From an uncultured Aquimarina sp. (GTDB lineage Bacteria; Bacteroidota; Bacteroidia; Flavobacteriales; Flavobacteriaceae): DNA of 64,000 nucleotides. The position numbers and the translations under genes are program-made. The notes under the pieces were generated by a model that saw nothing but the letters and a program-made list of their open reading frames with translations, was not told the DNA's origin and did not search any database. The number at the start of each line of letters is the position of its first letter. Position 1 is the stretch's first letter. Below are positions 61,511 to 64,000 of the stretch, in pieces. The stretch lies in assembly GCA_947496355.1 (NCBI GenBank), contig CANMCO010000001.1, positions 62,001-126,000 on the forward strand, read 5' to 3'.

Positions 61511-63844
61511 CTAAAGACTAAATTCGTCGTCTATATTTTCGTCCTTAACATTTCTCTTTTTATACGCCTCGCAGTCCACTTCTATGGTAAGTGTTTCTGG
61601 TTCTTTAAAAGCATCTTTAGACACTTTTAATGTTTTATCTGCATAACATTTTCTCATATACAAAGCCCAAACAGGTAATGCCATGGTTGCCCCTTGTCCA
61701 AATTCTGTATCCTTAAAATGTGTTGCTCTGTCATCACCTCCTACCCATACTCCTGTACATAGGTTAGGTACAATACCCATAAACCACCCATCACTTTGAT
61801 TTTGAGTTGTTCCGGTTTTACCTGCAATAGGGTTATCAAATCCATAAGGGTGACCTGTTACCACATTTTTAATAGAATATCGTGTAGATGGTCCTGTTCT
61901 TAATCTGACTCCAGACCCTGATCGAGTCACACCTTCCATTAAATTAATTGTAACATATGCAGCTTCTCTACTTATTACATCACGTGTTTCTGGGACAAAT
62001 TGGTATAAAATTGCACCATTTTTATCCTCGATACTCGTGATCATTACTGGTTTGGTATAAATTCCTTGATTAGCAAAAGTACTATAGGCACCAACCATTT
62101 CAGATAATTTTAAATCAACAGATCCTAAGGCTATCGATGCTACTGCAAGTATATCAGATTTTACACCTGTTTTTTTAGCAAGTTGTGCAATTGGTTCAGG
62201 GCCAATTTTATCCATTAAACGGGCAGAGATAGTATTTACAGATTTTGCCAATGCTTCTTTAAGGCTCATATATCCAGAATAATCAGAACTCGTGTTTTTG
62301 GGAGTCCAATCATTCTCTAGTACCCCATGAGAACCGATTGGAATTGTAATTTGTGATACAGGCAAAGTGTCGCATGGCGATAATTTTAATTGATCGATTG
62401 CCGTTGCATATACAAATGGTTTAAATGTAGACCCCACCTGACGTGCACCTTGATATACATGATCATATTGAAAATGTTTATAATTAACACCGCCTACCCA
62501 AGCTTTTACATGACCAGTTTGAGGTTCCATAGACATTAATCCAGAGCGCAAGAATTTTTTATAATATAAGATAGAATCTTTTGGGGTCATAATCGTATCT
62601 ATTTCACCCTTCCAACTGAAGATTTTCATTTCAGTTTTTTCATCAAAAGATTTTCTTATTTGTTTCTCACTTTTCCCTTGTGTCAGCATTTTTTTTCTTC
62701 TGGCAGAAGACTTAATACTACGATCGATTATTTTTTCTACCTCAGCTTTTGTTAAATCTCTGAAAGGTGAGGTTTTATTGTCTTTTTCCTGCTTATCAAA
62801 TTCTTTTTGCAGATTTGACATATGTTCCTCTACGGCTTCCTCAGCATATTTTTGCATTCTTGAATCAATGGTTACATTAATTCGCAATCCATCTCTATAA
62901 ATATCAAAATATTCTGTTTCTCCTTCCTCATTTTCCCCTTTCGGATTATTTTTCACCCAATTAGACATCCAACTTCTTACAAACTCTCTAAAATAAGTTG
63001 CTGTTCCGTCGTTATGTCCTTCTGGCGAATAGTCTAGATTAAGAGGTAATTGCTTTAGGCTGTCTCGTTCTTTTTCATTTATATAATCATATTTCGCCAT
63101 TTGATTAAGAACAACATCTCTCCTGTTTTTTACCATCTCTGGTCTGCGTAATGGATTAAACAACGATGAGTTTTTAAGCATTCCTACAAGAACTGCCGCC
63201 TCTTCTTTATTGAGGTCTTTCGGATTTTTCCCAAAATAGATTCTTGACGCAGAACTAATACCAATCGCCTGATTAAGAAAATCATACTTGTTAAGATACA
63301 TTGTTATGATCTCATTTTTTGTGTATTGTCTTTCTAGCCTGGTTGCGATTACCCATTCTTTCAGTTTTTGTTTGAAACGTTCCCAAATATTTTTTGATCC
63401 GCCTGTAAACAGTTGTTTTGATAACTGCTGAGATATGGTACTTGCCCCTCCTTTACTTCCTAAAAAAATGAATGCTCTTAAGGTACCTCTTGCATCAATC
63501 CCCGAATGCTCATAATATCTAGCATCTTCTGTTGCTACTAGTGCATCTACCAAATGTTGTGGCAAATCATCATAACTAACTGGAGTTCTGTTTTCTTTGA
63601 AAAAAGTTCCTATTTGTGTTCCATCAGAAGAAATAATCTGTGTTGCAAGATCGTTTTGAGGGTTTTCTAATTCTTCAAACTTGGGCATATCCCCATAAAA
63701 ACCCCAACTGGCAAAAAGAAATAATAAAACAACTAGAAAAATTCCAGATGCAAATATGATCCAAAATGCCTTTATAAACTTTAACGTATTGATTCCTGTA
63801 CTATTGGTTTTTTTCTTTTTTGATTTGGGTGTTGCCTTTGCCAT
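61511..63844 (-). CDS. mrcA: Penicillin-binding protein 1A (class A)
   Basis: This 777-aa bifunctional peptidoglycan synthase has a short basic cytoplasmic tail, one membrane anchor (about residues 28-50), and a GT51 glycosyltransferase domain (LVATEDARYYEHSGIDARG with catalytic Glu; GGASTISQQLSKQLF). The transpeptidase domain follows, with the SxxK serine in QVGSTFKPFVYA, the SVN triad in AKSVNTIS and KTGTTQNQSDGW. It starts 3 nt after the gldH stop, so the two are coupled. Confidence 0.96.
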   Translation of the reverse strand: MAKATPKSKKKKTNSTGINTLKFIKAFWIIFASGIFLVVLLFLFASWGFYGDMPKFEELENPQNDLATQIISSDGTQIGTFFKENRTPVSYDDLPQHLVDALVATEDARYYEHSGIDARGTLRAFIFLGSKGGASTISQQLSKQLFTGGSKNIWERFKQKLKEWVIATRLERQYTKNEIITMYLNKYDFLNQAIGISSASRIYFGKNPKDLNKEEAAVLVGMLKNSSLFNPLRRPEMVKNRRDVVLNQMAKYDYINEKERDSLKQLPLNLDYSPEGHNDGTATYFREFVRSWMSNWVKNNPKGENEEGETEYFDIYRDGLRINVTIDSRMQKYAEEAVEEHMSNLQKEFDKQEKDNKTSPFRDLTKAEVEKIIDRSIKSSARRKKMLTQGKSEKQIRKSFDEKTEMKIFSWKGEIDTIMTPKDSILYYKKFLRSGLMSMEPQTGHVKAWVGGVNYKHFQYDHVYQGARQVGSTFKPFVYATAIDQLKLSPCDTLPVSQITIPIGSHGVLENDWTPKNTSSDYSGYMSLKEALAKSVNTISARLMDKIGPEPIAQLAKKTGVKSDILAVASIALGSVDLKLSEMVGAYSTFANQGIYTKPVMITSIEDKNGAILYQFVPETRDVISREAAYVTINLMEGVTRSGSGVRLRTGPSTRYSIKNVVTGHPYGFDNPIAGKTGTTQNQSDGWFMGIVPNLCTGVWVGGDDRATHFKDTEFGQGATMALPVWALYMRKCYADKTLKVSKDAFKEPETLTIEVDCEAYKKRNVKDENIDDEFSL

Positions 63845-63847
63845 ATT

Positions 63848-64000
63848 TTAAGGGTTTTGAGCATATTCTATTCTAAATCCGATATCTGTAATTCCTTCTA
63901 AGGAGTTTATCCCATCAACTTCGCCATTTTTTCTCATAGCATGCTGTAGGGTGATCGTATAAACTCCTTCTTCTATGAAGTTTATATTTTCCTTATACCA
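63848..64000 (-). CDS. gldH: Gliding motility lipoprotein GldH, 3' part
   Basis: Only the last 50 codons are in the window; the gene continues past the right edge. The sequence EEGVYTITLQHAMRKNGEV followed by LEGITDIGFRIEY matches the conserved C terminus of GldH, a lipoprotein required for gliding in Flavobacterium. Position directly upstream of PBP1A agrees with the usual gldH-pbp order. Presence suggests, but does not prove, a gliding-competent organism. Confidence 0.8.
   Translation of the reverse strand, partial: WYKENINFIEEGVYTITLQHAMRKNGEVDGINSLEGITDIGFRIEYAQNP

Overview
The window looks like chromosomal DNA of a Bacteroidetes bacterium, most likely a marine Flavobacteriaceae (Aquimarina-like; genus is inference). 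Evidence: AT-rich sequence, few strong Shine-Dalgarno sites, candidate Bacteroidetes -7 promoter boxes (TATTTTTG, TATCTTCG), many lipoproteins, tandem MacB/FtsX permeases, a GIN-domain protein, and the end of the gliding gene gldH beside a class A penicillin-binding protein. Aerobic heme enzymes (HemF, HemJ) point to oxic growth. No rRNA, tRNA, CRISPR array or prophage was seen.

Layout: 1-3.1 kb holds housekeeping genes on the minus strand (ogt, a CNNM/CBS protein, DinB-like, cytochrome c lipoprotein, TerB-like), followed by hemB (3.3-4.2 kb). 4.4-8.9 kb is an ABC ATPase plus a 1200-aa permease/M1-peptidase fusion. 9.0-12.3 kb has a membrane protein, a fasciclin lipoprotein and a CarboxypepD_reg-like protein. 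12.8-35.4 kb is one large efflux locus: TolC, HlyD-type adaptor, ATPase, GIN protein, six consecutive ~800-aa FtsX-type permeases and a second, diverged ATPase on the minus strand, with a divergent NtrC-type regulator and histidine kinase. 36.6-45.9 kb is a heme cluster: hemA-hemC-hemD-hemE-DUF6973-EI24-hemF on the minus strand, and a divergent AraC regulator and hemH on the plus strand. hemJ lies at 50.5 kb after a MATE transporter and a VPS10/BNR-repeat protein. With hemB, the window encodes ALA dehydratase through ferrochelatase plus glutamyl-tRNA reductase; only hemL was not seen. 51-58.8 kb holds a GNAT acetyltransferase, yicC, gmk, nadD, a crotonase, an NtrY-like kinase and a double-ATPase peptide-type ABC protein. 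59.3-64 kb has a CoA-transferase pair split by a peroxiredoxin, PBP1A and the 3' end of gldH.

The most unusual signal is a family of compact elements with inverted-repeat ends, each end containing a GC-rich palindrome. Two copies carry a DUF559 (Vsr-like nuclease fold) gene. By my boundaries both are 442 bp, although their proteins and ends differ. One (12353-12794) is free-standing. The other (40653-41094) sits exactly at the 5' end of hemD, has removed or displaced the normal hemD start, and is fused in frame, so uroporphyrinogen-III synthase appears to be made only as a DUF559::HemD fusion whose linker is translated from the inverted repeat. Two further loci (about 3146-3232 and 29762-29848) are paired ends without a gene, like non-autonomous derivatives. 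They share an identical 38-nt arm, and one lies inside the efflux operon.
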